DNA from: an uncultured Erwinia sp. | Lineage (GTDB): Bacteria > Pseudomonadota > Gammaproteobacteria > Enterobacterales > Enterobacteriaceae | Assembly (NCBI GenBank): GCA_945290265.1 | Contig: CALYQW010000017.1 | Coordinates: forward strand, 1 to 64,000 | Direction: 5' to 3' | DNA length: 64,000 bases | Shown here: piece after piece, positions 20,637-34,864 of the stretch | How the letters are laid out: each line of letters starts with the position of its first letter | How positions within the stretch are numbered: the first letter of the stretch is position 1 | Made by a program: the position numbers and the translations under genes | Notes under the pieces: generated by a model | The model's input: only the letters and a program-made list of their open reading frames with translations | The model's database searches: none | What the model was told of the DNA's origin: nothing

Positions 20637-21520
20637 TGATAGCGCACCTTCTTCTCGACGTAGCGAAACTGGATCACCGTCAGAATAATCACCAGCACCA
20701 TCAGTACCACGGACTGCGCAGAAGATGATGAGAGATCCAGACCGGCAAAGCCTTCGCGGTAAATTTTATAAATCAGCGTGGTTGTCGCCTGCACCGGGCC
20801 ACCGCCAGTAGCGGCATCGATTACCGGGAATGTATCGAAGAACGCGTAGACCAGATTGACCACCACCAGGAAGAAGCCGACCGGGGCGATCAGCGGCAGC
20901 GACAGGCTGAAGAAACGGCGAACCGGGCCAGCACCATCAATCGCTGCGGCCTCAACCAGCGATTTAGGAATGGATTGCAGCGCGGCAAAGAAAAACAGGA
21001 AGTTGTAGCTCATTTGTTGCCAGACTGACGCCAGAACCACCAGGAACATTGCCTGGCCACTGTTCTGCGCATGGTTCCAGCTGTAGCCTGTCAACCCTAA
21101 AAAGTGGCTAATCAGACCCTGGCCCGGGCTAAACAGGAACATCCACAGCACCGCAGCCACGGCGGGAGCGACCGCATACGGCAGCAGCATCAGCGTCTGA
21201 TAGAAGCGTTTAAGACGCAGCACATAGTCCACCAGCGCGGCAAACAGCAGTGAAAGAACCAGGCCAGTCACCGTGACCAGACTGCTGAACACCATCGTAG
21301 TCCGGAACGATTCCAGGTAGTAGCGGTCACCAAACAGGCGAATAAAGTTCTCCAGCCCGACAAAGGTGCTGGAAATGCCAAAAGGATCAACATTCTGCAC
21401 CGAATACCATAGAGCTTCGCCCGCCGGCCACAAAAAGAAAATGATCGTGATAAGAAGCTGCGGAAGGATCAGCAGGTAGGGAAGCGCTTTCGCGCGAAAT
21501 ACGGGACGGGGTTGGGACAT
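20633..21520 (-). CDS. ugpA: Glycerol-3-phosphate ABC transporter permease UgpA
   Basis: UgpA is the second permease of the importer. I start at 21520 ([17 protein letters not shown]), giving 295 residues as in E. coli; a longer frame to 21610 would run through the twin hairpins upstream and is unlikely. Six membrane segments and an EAA loop ([20 protein letters not shown]) are visible. It follows ugpB after 93 bases that contain two strong hairpins, probably lowering permease expression relative to the binding protein. Confidence 0.96.
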   Translation of the reverse strand: MSQPRPVFRAKALPYLLILPQLLITIIFFLWPAGEALWYSVQNVDPFGISSTFVGLENFIRLFGDRYYLESFRTTMVFSSLVTVTGLVLSLLFAALVDYVLRLKRFYQTLMLLPYAVAPAVAAVLWMFLFSPGQGLISHFLGLTGYSWNHAQNSGQAMFLVVLASVWQQMSYNFLFFFAALQSIPKSLVEAAAIDGAGPVRRFFSLSLPLIAPVGFFLVVVNLVYAFFDTFPVIDAATGGGPVQATTTLIYKIYREGFAGLDLSSSSAQSVVLMVLVIILTVIQFRYVEKKVRYQ

Positions 21521-21538
21521 AAGGTTTATCTCGTTAGC

Positions 21539-21601
21539 GGGCGGATTGCTGATCCGCCCCTGCATCATCCGGATCCTGGCGGGTGGATTGTTGATCCACC
21601 C
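21539..21601 (-). repeat. Twin hairpins in the ugpB-ugpA gap
   Basis: Two consecutive perfect inverted repeats: GGGCGGAT-tgc-TGATCCGCCC-type at 21539-21559 and GGGTGGAT-tgt-TGATCCACCC-type at 21581-21601. They share the same design, with a compensating base pair change (GC to TA). No T run follows, so they are not simple terminators. They may stabilise the ugpB mRNA end or attenuate transcription, as intercistronic hairpins do in other binding-protein operons. Confidence 0.8.
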
Positions 21602-21613
21602 TGAGTACAAACC

Positions 21614-22930
21614 TTATCGGGTTTGCTGTTCAAAACGGCGCAGCAGCTGGTTTCCACGTTCAACGGCGCTGTCCAGTGCCGCCTGCGGGGTTTTGTTACC
21701 CGTCCAGACAGCTTCCAGTTCTTCATCAACGATAGTGCGGATCTGTGGCATATTGCCCAGGCGTAAACCTTTGGTGAACGGCAGTGGATCTTTGTTCAGC
21801 ATCTGCCGGGTGGCGATATCTGCACCAGGGTTTCTGTCATAGAAGCCCTGCTGCTTCGTCAGCTGATAAGCGGCTTTGGTAATCGGCAGGTAGCCGGTTT
21901 TCTGATGCCACTCGGCCGCAATTTCCGGTTTAGCCAGAAACTGCATAAACTCTGCAACACCCTTGTAAGTGGCCGCATCTTTACCCTTCATCACCCACAG
22001 GCTGGCGCCACCGATGATAGCGTTCTGTGGCGCGTTCGGCACGGTTGAGTCGTAAGGCATCATGCCAACGCCGTAGCTGAATTTGGCGTGGCTACGGATA
22101 TCAGCCAGCGAGCCAGAAGATGCCGTGGTGATAGCGCAGTCACCGTTATAGAATTTGGCGGCAGACTCATCTTTACGGCCGAAATAGGTGAAATCCCCCT
22201 TCCGGTTCATCTCTTCCAGCAGGGCAATGTGACGAACCTGGGTGGGCTTGTTGAACTCCAGCACAGCATCAGTACCGTCAAAACCATTATTCTTAGTTGC
22301 TACTGGCAGAGCATGCCAGGCACTGAAGTTTTCAATCTGGATCCAACCCTGCCAGCCGCTGGTGTAACCGCAGGTCATGCCGGCTTGCCGCAGGGCTTCG
22401 GTGTCTTTTTCCAGCTCCTGCCAGGTTTTTGGCGGCTGCTCAGGATCAAGGCCCGCTTTCCGGAAAGCATCTTTGTTGTAGTACAGCACCGGGGTGGAGC
22501 TGTTAAACGGCTGAGAAATCAGCTGTCCTTTGGCATCACTGTAGTAACCCGCAACCGCAGGAACGAGCTGTTCAGGATCCATCGCGATGCCCGCGTTTTT
22601 AAACACTTCGTTGACTGGCACCGTCGCTTTAGACGCCATCATGGTCGCCGTGCCAACTTCGTACACCTGCAAAATAGCGGGCGCTTTACCTGAACGAATT
22701 GCAGCAATACCCGCTGACATGCTCTGCTCGTAGTTACCTTTATAGGTCGGTACAATTTTATAATCAGGGTGTTCTGCGTTAAAACGGGTCGCCAGCGAGT
22801 TAACCTCTTCACCCAGCGCACCTTCCATTGAGTGCCAGAATGGGATTTCGGTAGCAGCCATAGCATTGACGCTCAGGGTCAGCCCCAGTACTACGCTCAG
22901 TGCGGTATGACGAAATTCGATTGATGACAT
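21614..22930 (-). CDS. ugpB: Glycerol-3-phosphate-binding periplasmic protein UgpB
   Basis: UgpB binds glycerol-3-phosphate and its diesters in the periplasm and delivers them to UgpAE. The start at 22930 ([16 protein letters not shown]) gives 438 residues, equal to E. coli, with a Sec signal peptide cleaved after about residue 26 (NAMAA). Conserved blocks include [11 protein letters not shown] and [12 protein letters not shown] longer frame to 23086 would cover the PhoB boxes and is rejected. It heads the ugpBAEC operon. Confidence 0.96.
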   Translation of the reverse strand: MSSIEFRHTALSVVLGLTLSVNAMAATEIPFWHSMEGALGEEVNSLATRFNAEHPDYKIVPTYKGNYEQSMSAGIAAIRSGKAPAILQVYEVGTATMMASKATVPVNEVFKNAGIAMDPEQLVPAVAGYYSDAKGQLISQPFNSSTPVLYYNKDAFRKAGLDPEQPPKTWQELEKDTEALRQAGMTCGYTSGWQGWIQIENFSAWHALPVATKNNGFDGTDAVLEFNKPTQVRHIALLEEMNRKGDFTYFGRKDESAAKFYNGDCAITTASSGSLADIRSHAKFSYGVGMMPYDSTVPNAPQNAIIGGASLWVMKGKDAATYKGVAEFMQFLAKPEIAAEWHQKTGYLPITKAAYQLTKQQGFYDRNPGADIATRQMLNKDPLPFTKGLRLGNMPQIRTIVDEELEAVWTGNKTPQAALDSAVERGNQLLRRFEQQTR

Positions 22931-22994
22931 GTCGGTTTCCTGTTCCCGGTTTTGCAAAGCGCGATCTCGCGCATTCTTGTCATGGGGAAGTAGC

Positions 22995-23047
22995 CTGACA
23001 CGGAAAAATGACAGAAAAATAACAGATTTATGACGGAAAAATGACAG
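22995..23047 (-). promoter_or_regulatory. Tandem PhoB boxes upstream of ugpB
   Basis: On the minus strand four heptamers CTGTCAT, CCGTCAT, CTGTTAT and CTGTCAT recur exactly every 11 bases (23047 down to 23008), each followed by a 4-base A/T spacer. A weaker fifth unit follows. This is the classical Pho box layout. It predicts activation of ugpBAEC by PhoB under phosphate starvation. Confidence 0.92.
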
Positions 23048-23071
23048 CGGGCCGACGGCGATTATGGATAT

Positions 23072-23106
23072 AAAAAAAGCCCGCATACCAAATATGCGGG
23101 CTTTTT
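23072..23106 (-). terminator. Terminator after glyA
   Basis: AAAAAAAGCCCGCATA pairs with TATGCGGGCTTTTT around ccaaa. On the minus strand it follows the glyA stop by about 25 bases and ends in a seven-T run. It insulates glyA from the ugp promoter. Confidence 0.9.
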
Positions 23107-23129
23107 CAGCGTAAAACCTTACGCCAGGA

Positions 23130-24383
<1,254 letters not shown>

Positions 24384-24492
24384 CCGCATCTCCTGACTCA
24401 ACTGGCTTTCGAAAATGAATGACCCATCGGGTTGACGGGCAACAGTGTAAACTGTTTTCACTCCCGTTGAATAGCATCAGTCGCCCCTTTTT

Positions 24493-24508
24493 ACGCAAAC
24501 GATTGGCA
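24493..24508. promoter_or_regulatory. Possible PurR operator upstream of glyA
   Basis: ACGCAAACGATTGGCA resembles the PurR consensus ACGCAAACGTTTTCNT, with the left half perfect. It lies 110 bases upstream of the glyA start. glyA is a PurR-regulated gene in E. coli. The right half is weak. The rest of the 24384-24629 gap contains no gene that I recognise. Confidence 0.5.
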
Positions 24509-24629
24509 TCCGCGCCGGAAGAGCCTGGCTACATTTTTCTTAACGAACTGAAACAGGATGCTTATTCACTGAAACGGGTGGAAACAGTGGAGGCACACGC
24601 GCCGGTCGTGAGGCGCGCCGCACTGACAG

Positions 24630-25040
<411 letters not shown>

Positions 25041-25153
25041 TCATTTATATCAGGGGGTTAAACTACCATAACTGAAGCGAAGAACGGCACTGAAATTATG
25101 CATTACCTCATTCAGCCAGGGGCTGGCAAAGTATGACCTGCGGGAGGAATAAT

Positions 25154-25378
25154 GAAAAATGGCCGGTTCCGTGAACCGGCCATCAGGGCGCTGACGACAG
25201 TATCGTCAGCGCAGGATTAGGTGGTGCCTAACTCAACGTTACGTCCGATGCTTGATAACGTTACAGCGTAAGCGATTATCGGTGAGGTGGACGGCAGGCA
25301 CCGTATTGTGCGTCATTCGGATGTTATGGGCACTTGGCCGCTTGCGCAGGGCTGTCATAACGCGGTGAATGAGCCACT
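25154..25378 (-). ncRNA. glmY: Small RNA GlmY
   Basis: GlmY sequesters the adaptor RapZ so that GlmZ survives and activates glmS translation (glucosamine-6-phosphate synthesis). The minus strand begins AGTGGCTCATTCACCG followed by TTATG and CAGCCC, as I recall for E. coli GlmY. It later carries the GlmY/GlmZ-family blocks GAATGACGCA, CGGTGC, CGTCCAC and AACGTTGAGTTAGGCACC. It ends in a strong terminator (25159-25183 plus T run). The position next to purL is the same as in E. coli. A second hairpin at about 25190-25212 makes it somewhat longer than the 184-base E. coli RNA. Confidence 0.88.
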
Positions 25379-25385
25379 AAGATAA

Positions 25386-25406
25386 ATTATAGCAATAGCT
25401 GTGCCA
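25386..25406 (-). promoter_or_regulatory. Overlapping sigma54 and sigma70 promoter of glmY
   Basis: On the minus strand TGGCAC-agcta-TTGCT (25406-25391) is a near-consensus sigma54 -24/-12 element. It overlaps TATAAT (25391-25386), a perfect sigma70 -10 box. Both predict a start at about 25378-25380, exactly where the GlmY sequence begins. E. coli glmY is known to have such overlapping promoters, with sigma54 activity driven by GlrR. No TGTC-N10-GACA GlrR site was visible to me in 25395-25560. Confidence 0.85.
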
Positions 25407-25487
25407 TCGGCGCAATGCTGTATCGGGAAATCGCCTTTGCATAAACTGAACGGCGGGCCAGACGCCCGTCCGATCAGATACACCGGC

Positions 25488-28400
25488 TTAGCCCAGCTGT
25501 TTACGCGCATTGCGGAAAATACGCATCCACGGGCTGTCTTCACCCCATTCTGCCGGATGCCAGGAGTTGGTCACCGTACGTGCTACCCGCTCAGGATGCG
25601 GCATCATAATGGTGACCCGACCGTCCTGAGTAGTGACGGCGGTGATCCCCTTAGGCGAACCGTTAGGGTTGGCCGGGTACTGCTCCGTTACCTTACCGAA
25701 GTTATCCACGTAACGCAGCGCCACCAGCCCCTGCTGCTCCAGCTGTGCCAGATGCTGTGCATCGCGCACTTCGACAAAGCCTTCACCGTGCGAAACCACA
25801 ATTGGCATCCGCGAGCCGGCCATGCCCGCCAGCAGCAGCGACGGACTTTCCGCCACTTCCACCAGGCTGAAGCGCGCTTCATAACACTCGGACTGGTTAC
25901 GGACAAAACGCGGCCAGACATCACTGCCCGGGATCAGCTCACGCAGATTAGACATCATCTGGCAGCCATTACATACCCCCAGCGCCAGGGTTTGCGACCG
26001 TTCAAAGAAGTCAGCAAATTCATCACGTACCCGTGGGTTAAACAGGATCGATTTCGCCCAGCCTTCCCCTGCCCCCAGCACATCACCGTAGGAGAAACCA
26101 CCACAGGCCACCAGCGCCTGGGCATCCGCCAGTGAACGTCGGCCACTCAGCAAATCGCTCATGTGGATATCTTCGGCTTCAAATCCGGCACGGTGGAACG
26201 CGGCCGCCATCTCAATATGAGAGTTCACCCCCTGCTCACGCAGAACCGCCACTTTTGGCCGCGCGCCGCGCGCAATATAAGGCGCAGCAATATCCTCTGT
26301 GGCATCAAAGCTCAGTTTAACGTTCAGACCCGGATCGCTGTTATCCTGCTTCCCCTGATGTTCCTGATCGGCACAGGCCGGGTTATCACGCAGGCGCTGC
26401 ATTTGCCAGGTGGTTTCTGCCCACCAGGTGCGCAGCGTGGTGCGGCTTTCGCTGTAAATTTCTTTACCGGCTGCCAGCACGGTAAAGCGGTCACCGCGTT
26501 CGGCCTGTCCCAGCAAATGGACGCAGTCCGCCAGGCCGTTATCGGCAAACACCTGCTGAACCGCAGCACAGTCGGCAGCCGCTACCTGGATTACCGCGCC
26601 CAGCTCTTCGTTAAACAACGCCGCCAGCGTATCGCTGCCCAGTGCTGCAATATCTACCGTCAGGCCGCAGTGACCGGTAAAGGCCATTTCCGCCAGCGTC
26701 ACCAGCAGTCCGCCGTCTGAGCGGTCGTGATAAGCCAGCAGTTTGCCTGCCGCCACCAGCGTCTGCATCGCCTGCCAGAACCCGGCCAGCTGCGCCACAT
26801 CACGCACATCGGCAGGCTTATCACCCAGCTGGCGATAGACCTGAGACAGCGCGGTGGCTCCCAGCGCGTTAACCCCTTTACCCAGGTCAATCAGCAGCAG
26901 CGCGTTATCCCCGGTCTGCAGCTGCGGCGTCACGGTTTTACGCACGTCTTCCACCCGGGCGAAGGCGGTGATCACCAGCGACAGCGGCGAGGTCATTTCG
27001 CGCTGCTCATCACCCTGCTGCCAGCGGGTTTTCATCGACATTGAGTCTTTACCCACCGGGATAGTGATCCCCAGCGCCGGACAAAGTTCCTCACCCACCG
27101 CTTTTACCGCGGCGTACAGACCGGCATCTTCACCAGGATGTCCGGCCGCCGCCATCCAGTTCGCGGACAGCTTCAGGCGGGTCAGCGCCCCGATGTCAGT
27201 CGCTGCAATATTGGTCAGTGCTTCTCCTACCGCCAGACGCGCTGAGGCAGCAAAGTCCAGTAGTGCCACCGGGGCACGTTCGCCCAGCGCCATCGCTTCG
27301 CCGTAATAGCTGTCAAGGCTGGCGGTGGTAACCGCACAGTTGGCAACCGGCACCTGCCACGGCCCGACCAGCTGATCGCGCGCCACCATGCCGCCTACAC
27401 TGCGGTCACCGATGGTGATCAGGAAGGTTTTTTCCGCCACCGTCGGCAGATGTAATACCCGTTTAACCGCCTCCGCCAGGGTGATCTCATCACGTACCAG
27501 CGGCTGCCCCTTCGCCTGTAACGTATTGACTTCGCGGGTCATTTTCGGGGTTTTGCCCAGCAACACATCCAGCGGCATATCGATCGGCGTGTTATCAAAG
27601 TGGCTGTCGCTCAGCGTCAGATGCTTTTCTTCGGTGGCCTCACCAATCACCGCATAAGGTGCACGCTCGCGTTTACACAGGGCATCAAACAGCGCCAGGC
27701 TTTGCGGGGCAATCGCCAGCACGTAGCGTTCCTGAGATTCGTTACACCACACTTCCAGCGGGCTCATGCCCGGTTCGTCGTTAAGAATGTCGCGCAGATT
27801 AAAGCGGCCACCGCGTTCACCGTCGCTGACCAGCTCCGGCATGGCGTTTGACAGGCCGCCGGCACCCACATCATGAATAAACAGGATAGGGTTTTCTTCT
27901 CCCAGCTGCCAGCAGTGGTCGATCACTTCCTGACAGCGGCGTTCCATTTCCGGGTTATCGCGCTGCACCGAAGCAAAATCCAGGTCAGCATCCGACTGGC
28001 CGGAAGCCATAGAGGAAGCCGCTCCCCCGCCCAGCCCGATATTCATTGCCGGGCCGCCCAGCACAATCAGTTTCGCGCCGATGCTGATCTCGCCTTTCTG
28101 CACGTGATCCGCGCGGATATTGCCGATCCCCCCCGCCAGCATAATCGGCTTGTGGTATCCGCGCAGTTCGCTGCCATTGTGGCTGTTAACCCGCTCTTCA
28201 TAGGTACGGAAGTAACCGTTAAGCGCCGGGCGACCGAATTCGTTATTAAAGGCTGCGCCGCCCAGCGGGCCATCCGTCATAATATCCAGTGCGCTGACAA
28301 TGCGGTCCGGCCTGCCAAAATCTTCTTCCCACGGCTGCTCAAAGCCAGGGATGCGTAGATCGGAAACCGAGAATCCGGTCAGACCCGCTTTAGGCTTCGC

Positions 28401-29369
28401 GCCGCGTCCGGTTGCGCCTTCGTCGCGGATTTCGCCGCCCGATCCGGTAGCCGCCCCCGGCCAAGGCGAGATGGCGGTCGGGTGGTTATGGGTTTCCACC
28501 TTCATCAGGATTTCGGTCTGCTGCTGATGGAAATCATAGCTTCCTGCCGCATCAGCATAGAAGCGCCCGACCATCGATCCTTCCATTACCGCTGCGTTAT
28601 CTTTATAAGCAGACAGCACGTGTTCCGGCGTGCGCTCGAAGGTGTTTTTGATCATCTTAAACAGCGATTTTGGCTGTTTCTCGCCGTCAATCACCCAGTC
28701 GGCGTTGAAGATTTTATGACGGCAGTGCTCAGAGTTAGCCTGAGCAAACATATAAAGTTCAATATCGTTTGGGTTGCGTCCGAGCTTTGTAAAAGCGGCC
28801 TGCAGATAGTCAATTTCATCATCTGCCAGTGCCAGGCCCAGCTTAATATTGGCTTCTTCCAGCGCAGTGCGTCCCTGACCCAACAGATCGATGCTTTGCA
28901 GTGGCGCAGGCTGATGATGCGCAAACAGCGCCTCAGCCTGGTGCAGTTCGGTAAACACCGTTTCCATCATCCGATCGTGCAACAGCGCCGCCAGCTGCCT
29001 CCACTGTGCCTCATTCAGTTCTGCTGCCTGAATATAAAAAGCCAGACCGCGCTCCAGGCGCAGCACCTGAGACAGTGAACAGTTATGGGCAATATCGGTG
29101 GCTTTTGAGGACCAGGGGGAGAGAGTTCCGGGGCGTGGCGTAACCAGCAGCAGGCGGCCTTCCGGTGCGTGTTCCGCCAGTGAAGGCCCGTATTTGAGCA
29201 GGCGTTGCAGGCGTGCCTTTTCATCGTTACTGAGCGGTGCGCTGACATCAGCAAAATGGACATACTCGGCGTAAATACTGCTCACCGGCAGGTGAGCATC
29301 CTGGAAGCGGGCCAGCAGTTTGTTGATACGAAATGCCGACAGAGCGGGCGAACCACGCAAAATTTCCAT
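25488..29369 (-). CDS. purL: Phosphoribosylformylglycinamidine synthase
   Basis: PurL converts FGAR to FGAM, the fourth step of purine synthesis, using glutamine and ATP. The 1293-residue protein has the N-terminal PurS-like part, the AIR-synthase-like core ([27 protein letters not shown]) and the C-terminal glutamine amidotransferase with nucleophile Cys in [13 protein letters not shown] and the catalytic MPHPE. The length matches E. coli (1295). A perfect PurR box lies upstream. Downstream lies glmY instead of the glrK cluster. Confidence 0.98.
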   Translation of the reverse strand: MEILRGSPALSAFRINKLLARFQDAHLPVSSIYAEYVHFADVSAPLSNDEKARLQRLLKYGPSLAEHAPEGRLLLVTPRPGTLSPWSSKATDIAHNCSLSQVLRLERGLAFYIQAAELNEAQWRQLAALLHDRMMETVFTELHQAEALFAHHQPAPLQSIDLLGQGRTALEEANIKLGLALADDEIDYLQAAFTKLGRNPNDIELYMFAQANSEHCRHKIFNADWVIDGEKQPKSLFKMIKNTFERTPEHVLSAYKDNAAVMEGSMVGRFYADAAGSYDFHQQQTEILMKVETHNHPTAISPWPGAATGSGGEIRDEGATGRGAKPKAGLTGFSVSDLRIPGFEQPWEEDFGRPDRIVSALDIMTDGPLGGAAFNNEFGRPALNGYFRTYEERVNSHNGSELRGYHKPIMLAGGIGNIRADHVQKGEISIGAKLIVLGGPAMNIGLGGGAASSMASGQSDADLDFASVQRDNPEMERRCQEVIDHCWQLGEENPILFIHDVGAGGLSNAMPELVSDGERGGRFNLRDILNDEPGMSPLEVWCNESQERYVLAIAPQSLALFDALCKRERAPYAVIGEATEEKHLTLSDSHFDNTPIDMPLDVLLGKTPKMTREVNTLQAKGQPLVRDEITLAEAVKRVLHLPTVAEKTFLITIGDRSVGGMVARDQLVGPWQVPVANCAVTTASLDSYYGEAMALGERAPVALLDFAASARLAVGEALTNIAATDIGALTRLKLSANWMAAAGHPGEDAGLYAAVKAVGEELCPALGITIPVGKDSMSMKTRWQQGDEQREMTSPLSLVITAFARVEDVRKTVTPQLQTGDNALLLIDLGKGVNALGATALSQVYRQLGDKPADVRDVAQLAGFWQAMQTLVAAGKLLAYHDRSDGGLLVTLAEMAFTGHCGLTVDIAALGSDTLAALFNEELGAVIQVAAADCAAVQQVFADNGLADCVHLLGQAERGDRFTVLAAGKEIYSESRTTLRTWWAETTWQMQRLRDNPACADQEHQGKQDNSDPGLNVKLSFDATEDIAAPYIARGARPKVAVLREQGVNSHIEMAAAFHRAGFEAEDIHMSDLLSGRRSLADAQALVACGGFSYGDVLGAGEGWAKSILFNPRVRDEFADFFERSQTLALGVCNGCQMMSNLRELIPGSDVWPRFVRNQSECYEARFSLVEVAESPSLLLAGMAGSRMPIVVSHGEGFVEVRDAQHLAQLEQQGLVALRYVDNFGKVTEQYPANPNGSPKGITAVTTQDGRVTIMMPHPERVARTVTNSWHPAEWGEDSPWMRIFRNARKQLG

Positions 29370-29461
29370 TATTAAGATCTCTCTTTGTGAAGCGGCGCAA
29401 GACGCTTCATTGGGCGCGAACTAAGGAAAACGGGCGCCATTATAGAGAAACCCGCCCGGAT

Positions 29462-29477
29462 ACGAAACCGTTTGCGT
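29462..29477 (-). promoter_or_regulatory. PurR operator of purL
   Basis: The minus strand reads ACGCAAACGGTTTCGT, matching the PurR consensus at essentially all positions. It lies 93 bases upstream of the purL start and predicts repression by PurR when hypoxanthine or guanine is available. Confidence 0.92.
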
Positions 29478-29642
29478 AGAATTAATCATCTCACAAAAAA
29501 GTATAAAAAAACGTCACTTCAGGCTGAATTCTGTTGCAGAGGCGGATGGAGTTGCGCAAAATGCCCCTCATCCGGGAGAAATTACTGATAATAAATACAG
29601 CCCTAAGGCAAAGCATCCCGGAGAGTACTGAGAGATAACTAA

Positions 29643-31722
<2,080 letters not shown>

Positions 31723-32361
31723 TTATTCCAGTTGCTGCAGGCTGCCCGTCGGCGTCACCCGGAAACGGTGACGGCAAAATGAGAGCAACGGGTTATCCTG
31801 ATGGCTGTCGCTGTAGCCGCTGAACAGATCCAGCGGGGCGCAAGTACGCGCTTCCAGCTGCACCACTTTTTCATGCCCCAGACAGCGCAGCGGCAGCAGC
31901 AATCCGCCGCAGCCCGGCACCATCTGACTGGCGATCAGCTTCACTTTGGGTAAAAAGTCCGAGTCAAAATAGACCAGTTCCACCAGAGACTGCGGGGAAC
32001 CGGTGATCAGCCAGACATCGGCATCGCTGCTGTTCAGATAATCATTCAGCCGCTGCTGCACCTGCGGAAAAACAATAACCCGCTGGCGGAACCAGTGGGC
32101 AAACGCCTGCTGGCGCTGGCGCAGCTTCTGCTTACTGTGACCGGCGCTAATCGCCCAAAGCAGCAGGCTCATCGGCCAGCGCGCCGCGCGCCCCTGTAGC
32201 AGCAACCCCGCGCCCACCAGTGGCAGCAGTGGCACCACCAGCAACAGATTGAGCGGCTGGCGCTTCAGCAGCCAGCGCATAAAACAACCGAACATATCCT
32301 GCTGATGCAGGGTGCCATCAAGATCAAAAAATACCACGCGCCGTGGCTGCTTAATTGTCAA
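31723..32361 (-). CDS. pgpC: Phosphatidylglycerophosphatase C
   Basis: PgpC dephosphorylates phosphatidylglycerol phosphate at the inner membrane. The 212-residue HAD-family protein has motif I FFDLDGTLHQQD, motif II WLITGSP and a central hydrophobic region (LLLVVPLLPLVGAGLLL). The gene order murQ-pgpC-tadA-mltF is kept. It starts 24 bases after the murQ stop on the same strand, so the two may be co-transcribed. Confidence 0.92.
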   Translation of the reverse strand: MTIKQPRRVVFFDLDGTLHQQDMFGCFMRWLLKRQPLNLLLVVPLLPLVGAGLLLQGRAARWPMSLLLWAISAGHSKQKLRQRQQAFAHWFRQRVIVFPQVQQRLNDYLNSSDADVWLITGSPQSLVELVYFDSDFLPKVKLIASQMVPGCGGLLLPLRCLGHEKVVQLEARTCAPLDLFSGYSDSHQDNPLLSFCRHRFRVTPTGSLQQLE

Positions 32362-32385
32362 ACCGTTACTCCCGGCAAAAAAAAC

Positions 32386-33288
32386 TTAGCGGTTAACTGA
32401 TGCCAGTGCCGCACGTAAAAATCCCTGATGCTGTACCAGACGCTGACGCGCCTGCTCACCGTTCAGCCCGGAGAGGATCATCAGAATGGCAGTTTTGGTT
32501 TCATAGTCCACCGGCTGCAGGGCGGCTTCCGCCTGCTGACGATCGCAGCCGGTGGCCTTACATACCATCCGCACCGCGCGATCCACCAGCTTGTGATTGC
32601 TGGCTTTCATATCCACCATCAGGTTTTGCCAGACGCGTCCGGTTTTCACCATCGCACCGGTAGAAATCATATTCAGCACCAGTTTCTGTGCGGTGCCCGA
32701 TTTCAGGCGGGTCGATCCGGTTAGCGCTTCCGGCCCCACCACCGGCGAAATCGCAATATCGGCGGCCTGCGCCAGCGGCGAGTCCGGATTACAGGAGATC
32801 GCCGCCGTACGGCAACCGGTCTGGCGCGCAAAGTGCAGTGCTCCCAGCACGTAAGGCGTGCGTCCGGAACCCGCCAGCCCCACCACCATATCGCTGGCGG
32901 TCAGCGCCACCTGCTGCAGATCGCGCGCGCCCTGCTGCTCATCATCTTCCGCCCCTTCAATCGAGTTCTGCAACGCCGCAGATCCCCCGGCGATAATGCC
33001 CAGCACTTTACCTGCCGGCACGCCAAAGGTTGGCGGGCATTCAGAAGCATCCAGCACTCCCAGCCTGCCGCTGGTGCCGGCACCAATATAAATCAGACGC
33101 CCCCCATTCTGCAGCGCAGCCGCCGCTGCGTCGACCGCCTCAGCCACCTGCGGCAGCGTCTGTCTGACCGCCGTCGCTACCGTGGCGTCCTGCTGGTTAA
33201 ATTTGCTGACCATCGCCAGAGTCGACAGATTATCGAGGTCGAGGGTTTGCGGATTGCGGCTCTCTGAAATTAACGCACCAAGATCCAT
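32386..33288 (-). CDS. murQ: N-acetylmuramic acid 6-phosphate etherase
   Basis: MurQ cleaves the lactyl ether of MurNAc-6-phosphate during cell-wall recycling, giving GlcNAc-6-phosphate and lactate. The start at 33288 ([19 protein letters not shown]) gives 300 residues. The SIS fold motif [23 protein letters not shown] and the conserved SGRTPYV and [11 protein letters not shown] are clear. In E. coli murQ sits elsewhere with murP and murR; here it is divergent from yfhH, a MurR/RpiR-family regulator, which may control it (inference). No murP is in the window. Confidence 0.95.
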   Translation of the reverse strand: MDLGALISESRNPQTLDLDNLSTLAMVSKFNQQDATVATAVRQTLPQVAEAVDAAAAALQNGGRLIYIGAGTSGRLGVLDASECPPTFGVPAGKVLGIIAGGSAALQNSIEGAEDDEQQGARDLQQVALTASDMVVGLAGSGRTPYVLGALHFARQTGCRTAAISCNPDSPLAQAADIAISPVVGPEALTGSTRLKSGTAQKLVLNMISTGAMVKTGRVWQNLMVDMKASNHKLVDRAVRMVCKATGCDRQQAEAALQPVDYETKTAILMILSGLNGEQARQRLVQHQGFLRAALASVNR

Positions 33289-33524
33289 TATGTTCTCCTT
33301 GTTGTATCGTTCTGCACCGGCCACGCCTGAGTCGTCAGGCTCTTATTCTGGCTCAGCACTGCATATTATCCAGCTTATTGCGCGGAAAACGCGCCCCGTA
33401 CAGAATCTGCGCACCCTTAACATAAATGCGCTCTCAAATCACAAACTGCCGCCTGAAACAATGTGATACCTGCTATCATAACGGGTCATCCACTATGATG
33501 AATCTGAAAGCCTGAGGATATACC

Positions 33525-34355
33525 ATGAGTTCACTGCTGCGTATTCGTCAACTTTATCCTGAAATGACGCTGAATGAGCGCCGGCTGGCAGATTACCTGC
33601 TGTCACAACCTCAGGCGGCCGCGCAGATCAGTTCTCAGCAGCTGGCCAGTCAGTCCGGCGTCAGCCAGTCAGCAGTGGTTAAATTTGCCCAGAAGTTAGG
33701 TTATAAAGGCTTCCCTGCCCTGCGGCTGGCGCTGAATGACGCGCTGAAAGATCGGGAGAATCAGCCGCAATCTCAGCATCACCATGCATTGAAAACGTTA
33801 GGGGAAACCCTGCTCAGCCAGAAGCAGTCGGCCATCCGCGCCACCTTCGATATTAATACCGAGCAAATGCTGCTGGAAACTTTGCATATTTTGAATAATG
33901 CTGGTCGCATTGTGTTGATTGGCGTGGGCGCTTCGGGGCTGGTGGCAAAGGATTTTTGCTGGAAGCTGATGAAAATGGGCATCAGCGCGGTGGCAGAGCA
34001 GGATATGCATGCGCTGTTGGCCAGCGTGCGCGCACTGGAGCCCGGTGATGTGCTGCTGGCCATCTCTTACAGCGGCGAACGACGCGAGCTTAATCTGGCA
34101 GCAGAAGAAGCCCGGCGCATTGGCGCGACCGTATTGGCCTTTACCGGTTTTACCCCTAATACCCTGCAACAGTCGGCAACCCGCAGTTTGTATACCGTGG
34201 CGCAGGAGCAGGATAACGGCTGTTCGGCTATTGCTATTACCACCGCCCAGCTGGCGCTGACCGACCTGCTGTATATGGCATTAATTCAGCAGGATCACGA
34301 TCGCGCCACCCGCTTTATTGATCACAGTGAAGCGCTGGTAAAAAAGCTGGTTTAA
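33525..34355 (+). CDS. yfhH: MurR/RpiR family transcriptional regulator YfhH
   Basis: The 276-residue protein has an N-terminal RpiR-type helix-turn-helix (QQLASQSGVSQSAVVKFAQKLGYKGFPALRLAL) and a C-terminal sugar-isomerase (SIS) sensing domain (GVGASGLVAKDF, AISYSGERRE). It is closest to E. coli YfhH, which sits at the same place before yfhL. Because SIS-type regulators sense phosphosugars and murQ is divergently transcribed from it, a MurNAc-6-phosphate-responsive regulator of murQ is a reasonable guess. The ligand is not known from sequence. Confidence 0.9.
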   Translation: MSSLLRIRQLYPEMTLNERRLADYLLSQPQAAAQISSQQLASQSGVSQSAVVKFAQKLGYKGFPALRLALNDALKDRENQPQSQHHHALKTLGETLLSQKQSAIRATFDINTEQMLLETLHILNNAGRIVLIGVGASGLVAKDFCWKLMKMGISAVAEQDMHALLASVRALEPGDVLLAISYSGERRELNLAAEEARRIGATVLAFTGFTPNTLQQSATRSLYTVAQEQDNGCSAIAITTAQLALTDLLYMALIQQDHDRATRFIDHSEALVKKLV

Positions 34356-34612
34356 TTTTTATCAGCGCTGACGCAGCCGTTCAGCGTGTTATAGGTTACG
34401 CCATGGAGCATCAATAAATTTCTGCCGCGCCACAGTAACCTCCAGATGGCTTTTGTGGCTGCCTGCCAGGTCACCATGGTACAACCGACAAAAGACGGGC
34501 GTACTGAATTTTTCAGGCTTCTGTGCTACAGTGCGCGCGCCTGAATTCCCGGTTAATGCAACGGCCAGGAAAAAACAATTGCTAAAAAACAACAAAAAGT
34601 TAATGAATTGCT

Positions 34613-34864
34613 ATGGCTTTATTAATTACCAAACGCTGTATTAACTGCGATATGTGTGAGCCGGAGTGCCCGAACCAGGCGATTTCGATGGGAATGGAGT
34701 ACTACGAAATTGATCCAGCGCGCTGCACCGAATGCGTGGGGCATTATGATGCCCCAACCTGCCAGCAGGTGTGCCCGATTGACCACACTATTATCGGCGA
34801 TGCTCAGCACCAGGAAAATCAGCAGCAGCTGTGGGATAAATTCGTGCTGCTGCATCATGCTTAA
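34613..34864 (+). CDS. yfhL: YfhL family 4Fe-4S dicluster ferredoxin
   Basis: This 83-residue protein binds two [4Fe-4S] clusters: [11 protein letters not shown] near the start, then [17 protein letters not shown] with the loop insertion typical of the family, which in E. coli is needed for growth of some strains. The start ATG at 34613 is followed by ALLITKRC. Since the isc-linked ferredoxin gene fdx is missing from the window, YfhL is the only ferredoxin gene here. It converges with acpS, overlapping by four bases. Confidence 0.93.
   Translation: MALLITKRCINCDMCEPECPNQAISMGMEYYEIDPARCTECVGHYDAPTCQQVCPIDHTIIGDAQHQENQQQLWDKFVLLHHA

Noticed and set aside
25401-26135. 244-codon plus-strand frame antisense to purL
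   Set aside because: It lies fully across the conserved purL 3' coding region and the glmY promoter; it is a shadow of the real gene.
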